A stretch of DNA of 64,000 nt from Metaruminococcus_A sp003150405 (GTDB taxonomy: Bacteria; Bacillota; Clostridia; Oscillospirales; Ruminococcaceae), in NCBI GenBank assembly GCA_902489745.1, contig CABUBB010000003.1, positions 142,112 through 206,111 of the forward strand, given 5' to 3'. The notes under the pieces were generated by a model, which searched no databases, was not told the DNA's origin, and worked only from the letters and a program-made list of their open reading frames with translations. Both the position numbers and the translations under genes were made by a program. Positions 15,977-24,746 of this stretch are shown here, piece after piece; position 1 is the first letter of the stretch, and every line of letters starts with the position of its first letter.

Positions 15977-17383
15977 TTAAATCCAATAGCGAATTAGCAG
16001 TAAAAATAACATGACGGTCAAAAACAGCGGCATGGCAAGGACAGCCGCCCGTTCCACGACAACGCCGCCCCGAATCGGCTTTTTGATAAAACGGTTTGAA
16101 AACAGCATGGCAATGAATATGGCAATGGGAATAAAATAACGGCCCTGGATACCCGTAACATAGTTTACACCAATTCCCCCAATTTCCGGAATCGAGGTCC
16201 AGCCTACATACATGCCGTAATAGCTGCCAATTATCATAATGAGACAGCCCGCTGCTGCAAGCAGCTTAACCGGGTAACGGACAAACTTCGCCTCACAGGC
16301 GTCGTAGACAATGGCAACCAGCAGCAGAAGGTAAAATAGAACAAGAAAGACTGGCGGAAAATTCACATCCTGCTGGCCCAGTTTTCCAAAAAAGCCTTCC
16401 ATATAGAATGTACGCTCATGATACAACGTCCGCAGGATAATTATTGGGAATTCCCAAAGGTGAGACAATAAATATTCCTGCTGTAAAATCTTGTAAGTAT
16501 CGGCCGGCGCTGTATAAATAGCCGAAGAGATAAGAGTCGGCACCAGATATGCTGTGGCACCCGCGGCTACAACCGCCCCGATTGATATTCCATACCGTTT
16601 CCATGAACCAAACCTAGAACGGGGAATTGCAAACAGGATTAACATCAATGGCGCATATGCCTGTTTAATAGCGCACAAAAAGACTGCTATAATGGCAATT
16701 ACGGTAATATCGCGCCATGTTATTCTATACTCAGTGTCCGCCAGTATTCGCATGGTATAGGCAAACAATAACATACACAAGGATATAAGTGGTACGTCGT
16801 AGGAAAGCGAAGCCGCCTGTGAAATACACATAGGCATAAGCGCCAGCATAAACATAGTCCGTTTAAAACACGGCGTTATTTTCAATGCAAAAAATACAAT
16901 GACTATATAAAAAGCCAGGTTAAAAATTTTTCCAAACAACAGGAGATTGGCCGGCAAGACATAGTCCGAATTCAATAGAGAAAGCAAAAAACTGCCCAAA
17001 GCCATGCCAGTTGAAGGAACCAGATAGGATATGGGGTTAATTGTACTGGCAAAATAGTCTTTAAACACTTCCTGCTTGCTTTCTTCGGATGCCGGAAGAG
17101 CTCCGTCAAAATAAAAGTCCCAATAGGAATAATTTTGTTCTGTATAATTCTCGCCAGTATCATTGACAAAATCGATAATTCCCTGCGGCATATACTTGCC
17201 AGCCCGGCCATCCTCAACCTGAACAAACAGTTGCCCCCTGGAGTCGGTATAGGCATTATAGAAATGCGTATTTTCATCTGGGTTAATCATCGGAGGTATT
17301 AGTATTGTGGTTAAAACGCCAAATACTACCGCAAAAACCAGAAACAAAAATTCCAATTTTATTGGCTTCTTCTCAATTTGCAT
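15977..17383 (-). CDS. DUF2142 polytopic membrane protein (GT-C-like)
   Basis: 468 residues with about ten to twelve hydrophobic segments. The loop after the first helix carries PPMINPDENTHFYNAY, the acidic signature of DUF2142 proteins. GT-C enzymes use an acidic residue in that first external loop. DUF2142 proteins are common in polysaccharide loci and are thought to be membrane glycosyltransferases using lipid-linked donors; that role is inference. ATG 17383 is preferred, with AAAGG at 9 nt. A GTG six bases earlier overlaps the upstream stop. Confidence 0.82.
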   Translation of the reverse strand: MQIEKKPIKLEFLFLVFAVVFGVLTTILIPPMINPDENTHFYNAYTDSRGQLFVQVEDGRAGKYMPQGIIDFVNDTGENYTEQNYSYWDFYFDGALPASEESKQEVFKDYFASTINPISYLVPSTGMALGSFLLSLLNSDYVLPANLLLFGKIFNLAFYIVIVFFALKITPCFKRTMFMLALMPMCISQAASLSYDVPLISLCMLLFAYTMRILADTEYRITWRDITVIAIIAVFLCAIKQAYAPLMLILFAIPRSRFGSWKRYGISIGAVVAAGATAYLVPTLISSAIYTAPADTYKILQQEYLLSHLWEFPIIILRTLYHERTFYMEGFFGKLGQQDVNFPPVFLVLFYLLLLVAIVYDACEAKFVRYPVKLLAAAGCLIMIIGSYYGMYVGWTSIPEIGGIGVNYVTGIQGRYFIPIAIFIAMLFSNRFIKKPIRGGVVVERAAVLAMPLFLTVMLFLLLIRYWI

Positions 17384-17385
17384 GA

Positions 17386-19602
17386 TCACTGGCCTTTCTT
17401 TATCTCTACGTCGTACAAACTAAGTATATCGGCTTCCAGACGGTTCCAATCATGCTCCTGGGCTGTTTTCAGACCGCCATCGTATAAGCGCTGTCTTAGC
17501 GAACCATCCTGACGGATGCGCTCAATCGCCGCAACCGCACTGTCAATATTGCCCTGTTCATATAAAAGGCAGTTTTCGCCGTCCCGAAGGTATTCGATAT
17601 TTCCCTCGTTAGGAGCAACTACCGCAACACCGCCGGTTGCCATCATTTCCAATGGAGGGTAAGAAAAACTCTCCAATATGCTGGACTTTAACAAAATATG
17701 GCATTGATGATAAACCTGCGGTACCTCAGAATAAGGGACGCGGTGCAGAAATTTGTCTACACGGTACCACTCTTTTGGTTTCCCTTGATAAGACATAAAC
17801 CATATTTCATACTGACTTGGATCAAGCCTTTCCACAATTTTAAAGCTCTCGTCTACATTTTTATAGTAATCGTCGCTATTGCCCTCTACAAGAATTCTCA
17901 GTTTTTGGGTACCAAAATCACGTACAGCGGGCTGAAAACGCTCCATGTCCAACCCATTCGGAGCATATTGCGCCTCTTTTTCATAATCCTCTTTCAGCCA
18001 GCGTTCACACCATTTGGAAATGGTAATATATTTTACCGGCAAATCGGAACGATAAGTAGCATTAGCCTGCATTTTAAAACCATTTCCGTCCTCATAGAAG
18101 TTGGTTTCAAAATTCTGCACCAGGTAGTAACGCTGCTTTATGTTCGGATATTCCGCCTCAAACCGCAGCGTATCCCACAGCGTTGCAACACACTTGTCAA
18201 ACGTCATGTGGATGTTAATATTTCTTGTGCACACGGCGGGAATTGTCTGACCGTCATAAACCATGTCCTTGGTTTCAATGCTGTTATTCAGCAACAGGAC
18301 GTCATAACCAGCTTTGCGCAGCATAACGCAATGCTTCAGCGCAACCAGCACTCCGCCGCTGGTCATCAGCGAAGGAAGGACAAATGCAATGTTCGGCGTC
18401 ATTTTACCTTTGATGAACTTTGCAAGCGGAAGCCCGGTATAAACCGTTGTGCAATTACGGTAAACATAATGGTATGCATTTTCCGCCAAACGGTTCCGCA
18501 AAGCTGCGTCGGTTACAAGCTGTTCCAACGCAGTACGCCATTCCTCAACGGAAGAACATAAAACCCCTGTTTCCCCGCTGACAATCATTTTTTTCATGGC
18601 GCCTACATTGCTTGCAATGGTCGGAACACGAACAAGCGCCGCCTCCACCCATTTGTTTTCCGATTTTGCTTCGTTGAATATTGTGTCTTCAACCGGTGCG
18701 AGATTAATATCCACAGAGGCAATCAGTTTTGGGAGCGCCTCCCAATTAACAAATTTATTGGTAACAATTTGCGCTCGGTAAGGCTTTAATTCCTCAGGTA
18801 CATCCAATTCGCCGACGACATGCAGTTCCACTTCCGGATGGTTGCGAAGCAAATCCATTACAGCAGGCAGGATCATCTCAAAATCAGCATTATGCGTAAT
18901 GCTTCCGCTGAAATAACCGACCTTAACTTTATTGCCCGGGTTTTCTTTTTCCAGCTCCAGCCGTTCACGATACGCTTTTTCCGAGTGCATTACCATAACG
19001 CCAGAAGCGGTGTTGCGGTTGATAAAAACCTCCGGAACATATTGCCGGAGTTCCTCTGCCAAACGTTCGGTCGAGGTTATGGCTGCATCGCACATTTTAA
19101 GCAGCTTTTGGGTACGATTAATGCCATCGTCATAATGCGCCTTATCCTCAGGGGACATTTTTTGCACATAAGGAATCGTATCGGTATATTTTGTATCGAT
19201 CATCAGATCGTCAATATCAAACAAGACCGTTTTGTTGTAGGATTTTGCCGTTTGAACAAACTCCTCAATCAAAGGGCTAATCGGGCAACGAAAAAATACA
19301 AAAACACGGTATTTCTTCACCAAATCCAAGCTGAGATTTTCATAAAAAACCTCATTGCTGTTGATGTTATAAGCCATCAACTGCTCCCTTTGGTGAGAAA
19401 TGCGGTAGCGCGCCGGATGAGGCAGATAGCAGCCGTTAATAAACAGAACATCCATTAAGGTTTTTTCAGGCATTCCATTTTTACGCTGTGCTCCTGTACA
19501 GCGGGTTAAATAAACAAATACCTTTTGGAAGAAAACGCCTAATCCATATCCTCTTATCGTCTCAACACTTTTTGCCCAAAGTAATTTTACTCTCTGCAAC
19601 AT
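17386..19602 (-). CDS. large two-module GT-B glycosyltransferase
   Basis: 738 residues, about twice a normal GT4 enzyme. The first module (~50-395) has FDIDDLMIDTKYTD, VGYFSGSITHNADF, HVVGEL and a C-terminal KWVEAALVRVPTIASN donor site. The second (~400-735) has FVLPSLMTSGGV, the acceptor-side APNGLD, LVEGNS and the donor-binding SSILESFSYPPLEMMATGG with E-x7-E spacing. It therefore looks like two fused glycosyltransferases adding successive sugars, as in rhamnan-assembly proteins. Start behind AAGGAG at 6 nt. It follows the ABC exporter genes in the same operon. Confidence 0.85.
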   Translation of the reverse strand: MLQRVKLLWAKSVETIRGYGLGVFFQKVFVYLTRCTGAQRKNGMPEKTLMDVLFINGCYLPHPARYRISHQREQLMAYNINSNEVFYENLSLDLVKKYRVFVFFRCPISPLIEEFVQTAKSYNKTVLFDIDDLMIDTKYTDTIPYVQKMSPEDKAHYDDGINRTQKLLKMCDAAITSTERLAEELRQYVPEVFINRNTASGVMVMHSEKAYRERLELEKENPGNKVKVGYFSGSITHNADFEMILPAVMDLLRNHPEVELHVVGELDVPEELKPYRAQIVTNKFVNWEALPKLIASVDINLAPVEDTIFNEAKSENKWVEAALVRVPTIASNVGAMKKMIVSGETGVLCSSVEEWRTALEQLVTDAALRNRLAENAYHYVYRNCTTVYTGLPLAKFIKGKMTPNIAFVLPSLMTSGGVLVALKHCVMLRKAGYDVLLLNNSIETKDMVYDGQTIPAVCTRNINIHMTFDKCVATLWDTLRFEAEYPNIKQRYYLVQNFETNFYEDGNGFKMQANATYRSDLPVKYITISKWCERWLKEDYEKEAQYAPNGLDMERFQPAVRDFGTQKLRILVEGNSDDYYKNVDESFKIVERLDPSQYEIWFMSYQGKPKEWYRVDKFLHRVPYSEVPQVYHQCHILLKSSILESFSYPPLEMMATGGVAVVAPNEGNIEYLRDGENCLLYEQGNIDSAVAAIERIRQDGSLRQRLYDGGLKTAQEHDWNRLEADILSLYDVEIKKGQ

Positions 19603-19626
19603 TTTCTACTCCTTGAATTGATTCCG

Positions 19627-20361
19627 TTATTTGTGGAACGCCTTGTATGCATCACACACCGTTTGCATATCACCAACCATTCGAACCGTGCCATGATCCA
19701 GCCACATAACATGCTTGCACAGGCGTTCAATCTGTTCAATGGAATGAGAAACCATCAATACGGTCGTACCACCGCTCATCAATTCCTGAATGCGGGCTTC
19801 ACACTTCTGCTGAAACAAGAAATCGCCTACTGCCAAAATCTCATCAACAATCAGAATATCCGGCTTTGTAATCGTTGCAATAGCGAACCCCAAACGCGCA
19901 ACCATACCGGAAGAATAGTTTTTTACTGCAACATCAATAAAGTCATGCAACTCGGAAAAGTCCACAATTTCGTCAAATTTTTCACGCATTTGCGCGTGGG
20001 AGTATCCGAGAACCGAACCATTCAAAAATATATTTTCACGCGCAGTCAAATCCATGTCAAAACCAGCACCTAATTCAATGAGGGGCGATATGGTTCCAAA
20101 GGTTTTGGCCGTCCCTTTTGTTGGTTTCAGAATTCCGGAAATTACTTTCAGCAAGGTACTCTTTCCAGAACCATTCAAGCCGACCAAGCCATAAACATCT
20201 CCCTTTTCCACGTTCAGGCTGACATCCTTCAATGCAAGGAATTCTTCAAAGCGGAGCTGATGCTTTACCTTTTTGATTAGGAATTCTTTGATGCTGTCCA
20301 CGCGCTCTTTTGACATATTAAAACGCATTGTCACATTGCGCACTTCGATTGCATTTGCCAA
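19627..20361 (-). CDS. polysaccharide ABC exporter, ATP-binding subunit (Wzt/TagH/RgpD type)
   Basis: 244 residues from a TTG start with GGGGAAG a few bases upstream; the next in-frame ATG is 11 codons later and would remove the first beta strand. Walker A GLNGSGKST, signature YSSGMVARLGFA and Walker B ILIVDEILAVGD are typical of the polysaccharide/teichoic-acid exporter ATPases, which carry SSGM in place of SGGQ. There is no C-terminal carbohydrate-binding domain. It pairs with the ABC-2 permease 11 bp upstream. Confidence 0.9.
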   Translation of the reverse strand: MANAIEVRNVTMRFNMSKERVDSIKEFLIKKVKHQLRFEEFLALKDVSLNVEKGDVYGLVGLNGSGKSTLLKVISGILKPTKGTAKTFGTISPLIELGAGFDMDLTARENIFLNGSVLGYSHAQMREKFDEIVDFSELHDFIDVAVKNYSSGMVARLGFAIATITKPDILIVDEILAVGDFLFQQKCEARIQELMSGGTTVLMVSHSIEQIERLCKHVMWLDHGTVRMVGDMQTVCDAYKAFHK

Positions 20362-20372
20362 AAAACTTCCCC

Positions 20373-21164
20373 CTAAATATACAGGATAAAACGGTCCTGG
20401 AATTTTTTAAACAGCAGCAGCCCAATGACCAAAAATGCAAGACCGCTGAATAGACATATTAAATTGGCCTCCAATCCCGGAACCCGTCCAATGACCGCTA
20501 CTTCTCGAAAATAAGTGATATAATGATACAGCGGGTTGAGCTTCATAACATAAATAAGTGTAGAGTTATTAAAATTCCCTATGTCATAAATAATTGGTGT
20601 TGCGTACATCCAAGCAGTCAGCCAAACCGAATACAGATGACCTACATCCCGAAAAAAAACGTTTAAGGTTGCAAGAATCAAACCAAGTCCAACACTGAAT
20701 ATAAACGCATAAATCAGCGGAATGGGGAACAGCACAATAGTCCAGTGAATTGGTGTCTGCCGAATAACAAACATAATAACCAGCGCAATTAGCGAGAACA
20801 ACAGATTCACAAATGCAAACATACATTTTTCCAACGGGAAAATGTATTTTGGAATATAGACCTTTTTAATCAAGGAAGAATACTGAACAATGGAATTCAA
20901 AGCACCGCCGGTGGACTCCGAAATAAAATTGTAAATCAAAGAACCTGTAAGGTAGAAAATAGCGAAGTCGGTAATTTCCTTGCTGCCTGCAACCTTTAAC
21001 ACATGCTGAAAAACGGTTGTAATAACAACCATCATCAACAATGGGTTTAAAATGCTCCACAACATTCCTAACACGGAACGACGGTATTTTACCTTTAAAT
21101 CCCGCATGGTTAAATCTTGAAGTAGGAACCGGTAACGGAACATGGTCTGAATCCGCTCTTTCAA
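20373..21164 (-). CDS. polysaccharide ABC exporter, ABC-2 permease (Wzm/TagG/RgpC type)
   Basis: 263 residues with six hydrophobic helices. LKVKYRRSVLGMLWSILNPLLMM is the hallmark N-terminus of Wzm/TagG permeases, and NPLYHYITYFREV the conserved C-terminal loop. It would flip the completed lipid-linked glycan outward. The start is a TTG (21164) with AGGGG at 7 nt; an ATG lies seven codons further in. It lies 11 bp behind rfbC and 11 bp before the ATPase gene. Confidence 0.9.
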   Translation of the reverse strand: MKERIQTMFRYRFLLQDLTMRDLKVKYRRSVLGMLWSILNPLLMMVVITTVFQHVLKVAGSKEITDFAIFYLTGSLIYNFISESTGGALNSIVQYSSLIKKVYIPKYIFPLEKCMFAFVNLLFSLIALVIMFVIRQTPIHWTIVLFPIPLIYAFIFSVGLGLILATLNVFFRDVGHLYSVWLTAWMYATPIIYDIGNFNNSTLIYVMKLNPLYHYITYFREVAVIGRVPGLEANLICLFSGLAFLVIGLLLFKKFQDRFILYI

Positions 21165-21175
21165 AATAACACCCC

Positions 21176-21730
21176 TTATTTGCCCAGATACTCTTTTAAG
21201 GTCGGCTGCTTCCGGTCTTTTTCAGAAAGCAAAATCTCCATCCCCTCTTGGATTGGCCATTCAATGCCAATATCGGGATCATTCCATATAATGCCGCCTT
21301 CACTGGATGGATCATAGAAATTTGTACATTTATAAACAAATTTTGCCTCATCCGAAAGCACCAAGAAGCCGTGAGCAAACCCTTCCGGAATATAAAACTG
21401 CCGTTTGTTTTCGGTATTCAGCACAACTCCGTACCATTTGCCGAAGGTTTCGCTTCCTTCCCGCAGGTCAACTGCAACGTCAAAAACTTCGCCTTCAATA
21501 ACCCGCACAAGCTTCCCCTGTGAGTTTCTGGTCTGAAAATGGAGACCACGCAAAACGCCCTTTTTGCTTTTGGATTCATTATCCTGAACAAAGACCATAT
21601 CCAAGCCGGCTTCTTTAAATTCATTATAATTATAGGTTTCCATAAAATAACCGCGGTTATCTCCAAATACCGTCGGCTCAATGACATAAACACCTTTAAT
21701 TACGGTTTCAATAAACTGAAATTTCCCCAT
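21176..21730 (-). CDS. rfbC: dTDP-4-dehydrorhamnose 3,5-epimerase
   Basis: 184 residues. The catalytic base H64 in GVLRGLHFQ, followed by QGKLVRVIEGEVFDVAVDLR, is diagnostic for RmlC/RfbC cupins. It converts dTDP-4-keto-6-deoxyglucose to the L-lyxo form, step three of dTDP-rhamnose synthesis. Unlike the other three rfb genes it stands after a terminator, and TATAAT boxes lie upstream of it. It therefore probably heads the exporter-glycosyltransferase transcript. Confidence 0.95.
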   Translation of the reverse strand: MGKFQFIETVIKGVYVIEPTVFGDNRGYFMETYNYNEFKEAGLDMVFVQDNESKSKKGVLRGLHFQTRNSQGKLVRVIEGEVFDVAVDLREGSETFGKWYGVVLNTENKRQFYIPEGFAHGFLVLSDEAKFVYKCTNFYDPSSEGGIIWNDPDIGIEWPIQEGMEILLSEKDRKQPTLKEYLGK

Positions 21731-21783
21731 AAAGCCCCGCCGCCTTCCTTTATAATCATTTGTATTATAATATAAAGCCGATC

Positions 21784-21831
21784 AAAAAGGAAGAGGCATC
21801 CCGAAAAGCGCACCCATTGGGACTCCTCTTC
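21784..21831 (-). terminator. terminator between rfbB and rfbC
   Basis: On the minus strand, a 13-nt stem GAAGAGGAGTCCC/GGGATGCCTCTTC (one mismatch, one wobble) followed by CTTTTTG. It separates rfbADB from rfbC and the exporter genes. Confidence 0.75.
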
Positions 21832-21844
21832 ATATTTGACGGCA

Positions 21845-22903
21845 TTATCTGCCTGCGTACATTTTCTCGTAATAATCCTGGTACGCCCCGCTGGTGACGT
21901 TTTCGACCCATTCCTTATGAGCGAGATACCACTCAATGGTTTTGACAATGCCGACTTCAAACGCCGTTTCCGGATACCAGCCCAGATCGCGTTTGATTTT
22001 TTCCGGATCAATGCCATAACGGCGATCATGGCCCTTACGGTCGGTCACATATTTCATCATGTGCTCACCAACTTCGGTGTCGACATGCTCTTTGACATAA
22101 CCAATAATGGTTTTAACAATGAAAATGTTGGTGCGTTCATTGTGGCCGCCAACATTATAGACTTCCCCTATTTTCCCCGAACGGACAACCATATCAATTG
22201 CCTTGCAGTGGTCTTCTACATACAGCCAGTCGCGAATCTGCAGACCGTCGCCGTAAATCGGCAGATCTTTGTGCTGCAAGGTATTGTTGATGACAAGCGG
22301 CACCAGCTTTTCAGGGAACTGATACGGGCCGTAGTTGTTGGAGCAGCGGGTGATATTCACCGGGAACTTGTAAGTATCGTGGTAAGCCTTGACCAGAAAA
22401 TCCGCCGAGGCTTTGGAAGCGGAATAAGGGCTGTGCGGATCGAGCGGCGTTGTCTCCATAAAATAGCCGGTCTCACCCAGGGAGCCATATACCTCATCCG
22501 TTGAAACCTGAAGGTATTTCACCCCTTCCCGATACTGGTCGTCGCCGGTCTGCCAAGCATTTTTGGCGCAGTTGAGAAGATTCAAGGTACCGAGCACATT
22601 GGTCTGCACGAACACCTCCGGGTTGGTGATAGAACGGTCCACATGGCTTTCCGCTGCAAAATTGACCACATAATCAAAATTGTAACGGGCGAACAGATCC
22701 TTTACCAACTCCTGATCGCAAATATCGCCCTGTACAAATTCATGGCTCGGGTTGCCCTCAACTTCCTTGAGATTTTCGAGGTTTCCCGCATAGGTAAGCT
22801 TGTCCAAGTTGACAATTTTCACATCGTTGTACTTCTTCAGCATGTAAAGAACAAAGTTGGAACCAATAAAGCCGGCACCGCCGGTAACCAGATAAGTTTT
22901 CAT
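21845..22903 (-). CDS. rfbB: dTDP-glucose 4,6-dehydratase
   Basis: 352 residues. Rossmann motif TGGAGFIGSN at 7-16, FAAESHVDRSI (active-site loop), VSTDEVYGSLGETGYF with the catalytic Asp-Glu pair, and YSASKASADFLV with the Tyr-x3-Lys dyad. It performs the second step of dTDP-L-rhamnose synthesis. It lies 31 bp after rfbD and just before a terminator. Confidence 0.96.
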   Translation of the reverse strand: MKTYLVTGGAGFIGSNFVLYMLKKYNDVKIVNLDKLTYAGNLENLKEVEGNPSHEFVQGDICDQELVKDLFARYNFDYVVNFAAESHVDRSITNPEVFVQTNVLGTLNLLNCAKNAWQTGDDQYREGVKYLQVSTDEVYGSLGETGYFMETTPLDPHSPYSASKASADFLVKAYHDTYKFPVNITRCSNNYGPYQFPEKLVPLVINNTLQHKDLPIYGDGLQIRDWLYVEDHCKAIDMVVRSGKIGEVYNVGGHNERTNIFIVKTIIGYVKEHVDTEVGEHMMKYVTDRKGHDRRYGIDPEKIKRDLGWYPETAFEVGIVKTIEWYLAHKEWVENVTSGAYQDYYEKMYAGR

Positions 22904-22934
22904 AAAATACTCCTTTTATCGAACAGCAGACTCA

Positions 22935-23816
22935 CTAACCTTCATAATGATCCAAGAAATACTTGAGTGCCTCCTGCCAGGGACGCATTTCATCGCCTAC
23001 AGTATTGCGCAACATCCGATGGTCAAGCGCCGAATAAGCCGGACGTTTTGCCGGGGTGGGGTACTCGTCCGTCGTGCAGGGAGTAACCGTTGCCGGGATA
23101 CCCGCATACTCAACAATTTTGCTTGCAAAATCATACCAGCTGCATTCGCCGCTGCCGGTGCAGTGGTAAACGCCGTACTGTTCGGTTGCCGCGAGCTTCA
23201 AAATGTGATACGCCAAATCCGCCGCATTGGTCGGATTGCCAAACTGGTCGTTTACGACTTTGACTCCACCATTTTCCCGCGCAAGGCGCAGGATGGTCTT
23301 GACAAAGTTGTTGCCCACATAGCCGTAAAGCCAGGCGGTGCGGACAATAAAGTACCGGGAGCAGAAATCCCGCACATATTGCTCGCCCAGATACTTGGTT
23401 TTGCCATAAACACTCTGCGGGTTGCAGAGATCCCATTCGGTGCGTGGTTCCCTGTCCTCTCCAGAAAAAACATAGTCGGTTGAGACATGAACCAGTTTAG
23501 CGCCAAACCGTTCCGCGGCCATTGCAAGATTACGCGCTCCAAGGGCATTGACACGGAACGCCGCGTCGGAATCGGTCTCACACTTGTTGACGTTTGTATA
23601 TGCCGCGCAGTTGATGATGAGGTCAAGATTTAATTCCTCAACCAAATCCACAACGGCATCGTAATTGGTGATATCCATTTCCTCCACGTCCACGCAGACA
23701 ACCTGCGCCCCTTGAAGAGTTTCTGGAATTGGGCCAAGCTCGGTAAAGCCATTGCTCAAATTTTTGGCAAGTTCGCGGCCGAGCTGCCCGTTGGAACCGG
23801 TAATTAATACATTCAT
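22935..23816 (-). CDS. rfbD: dTDP-4-dehydrorhamnose reductase
   Basis: 293 residues. NVLITGSNGQLGREL is the NAD(P)H-binding N-terminus, VSTDYVFSG and YGKTKYLGE carry the catalytic Thr and Tyr-x3-Lys, and RTAWLYG is typical of RmlD. It makes dTDP-L-rhamnose, the final donor. ATG 23816 is chosen, with GGGGA at 7 nt; a TTG two codons upstream is less likely. It lies 13 bp after rfbA. Confidence 0.95.
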   Translation of the reverse strand: MNVLITGSNGQLGRELAKNLSNGFTELGPIPETLQGAQVVCVDVEEMDITNYDAVVDLVEELNLDLIINCAAYTNVNKCETDSDAAFRVNALGARNLAMAAERFGAKLVHVSTDYVFSGEDREPRTEWDLCNPQSVYGKTKYLGEQYVRDFCSRYFIVRTAWLYGYVGNNFVKTILRLARENGGVKVVNDQFGNPTNAADLAYHILKLAATEQYGVYHCTGSGECSWYDFASKIVEYAGIPATVTPCTTDEYPTPAKRPAYSALDHRMLRNTVGDEMRPWQEALKYFLDHYEG

Positions 23817-23829
23817 GCTCAATTCCCCA

Positions 23830-24708
23830 CTATTTCACTTTTACCGTATCTGCAATCTGATAAAGGTACTGCCCATATTCGGTGGTTTTCAGGTGATCAG
23901 CCTGTTTTAACAGCTGATCTTTGTCAATGAACTTGTTGCGGTAAGCAATCTCCTCCAGGCAAGCCACATAAAGGCCCTGACGAGTCTGCACCGCTTCAAT
24001 AAAGTTGGCGGCAGCCAGCATGGCACGGTGGTTGCCGGTATCCAACCATGCCATGCCGCGGCCGAACAATTCAACCTTCAGTTCGCCCAGTTCCAGGTAA
24101 GCATTGTTGACGCTGGTGATTTCAATTTCACCGCGAGCGGACGGTTTGACGTTTTTGGCAATTTCAACCACACGGTTGTCGTAGAAATAAAGACCTGGAA
24201 CGGCATAATTGGACTTTGGCTCCTTCGGCTTTTCCTCAATGGAAAGAACGTTCCAGTCCTCGTCAAAATCAACAACACCGAAATCCGATGGATTGCTGAC
24301 ATGGTAGCCGAAAATGGTGGCGCCGGTTTTGCGGGAAGCAGCTGCTTTCAGACGTTCGGAGAAACCGTAGCCATAAAAGATATTATCGCCCAGCACCAAG
24401 CAGACATTATCGTCCCCAATGAATTCTTCACCGAGGATAAATGCATCCGCAAGGCCGCGCGGGGATTCCTGCACCTTATAAGAGAACTTCATGCCAAGCT
24501 GGCTGCCATCGCCAAGCAGCTCCTCAAACACCGGCAGATCGCGCGGCGTTGAAATAACAAGCACCTCCTGAATGCCGGCAAGCATCAGGGTGGAAAGGGG
24601 GTAATAAATCATCGGCTTGTCATAGACGGTCAAAATCTGCTTGGAACATGCAATGGTAGACGGATACAAACGGGTACCCGCCCCGCCTGCTAAAATGATT
24701 CCCTTCAC
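23830..24708 (-). CDS. rfbA: glucose-1-phosphate thymidylyltransferase
   Basis: 292 residues. KGIILAGGAGTRLYP is the nucleotide-binding signature; KPMIYYPLSTLMLAGI and LVLGDNIFYG are the sugar- and metal-binding segments. It makes dTDP-glucose from glucose-1-phosphate and dTTP, the entry step to rhamnose. The start is the GTG at 24708 with AGGAG at 8 nt, giving the family's normal N-terminus. It begins only 38 bp after the glyS stop, so read-through from glyS is possible. Confidence 0.95.
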   Translation of the reverse strand: MKGIILAGGAGTRLYPSTIACSKQILTVYDKPMIYYPLSTLMLAGIQEVLVISTPRDLPVFEELLGDGSQLGMKFSYKVQESPRGLADAFILGEEFIGDDNVCLVLGDNIFYGYGFSERLKAAASRKTGATIFGYHVSNPSDFGVVDFDEDWNVLSIEEKPKEPKSNYAVPGLYFYDNRVVEIAKNVKPSARGEIEITSVNNAYLELGELKVELFGRGMAWLDTGNHRAMLAAANFIEAVQTRQGLYVACLEEIAYRNKFIDKDQLLKQADHLKTTEYGQYLYQIADTVKVK

Positions 24709-24746
24709 ACGGATCACTCCTTTATACAGAACGTAGATTTTCTCCT

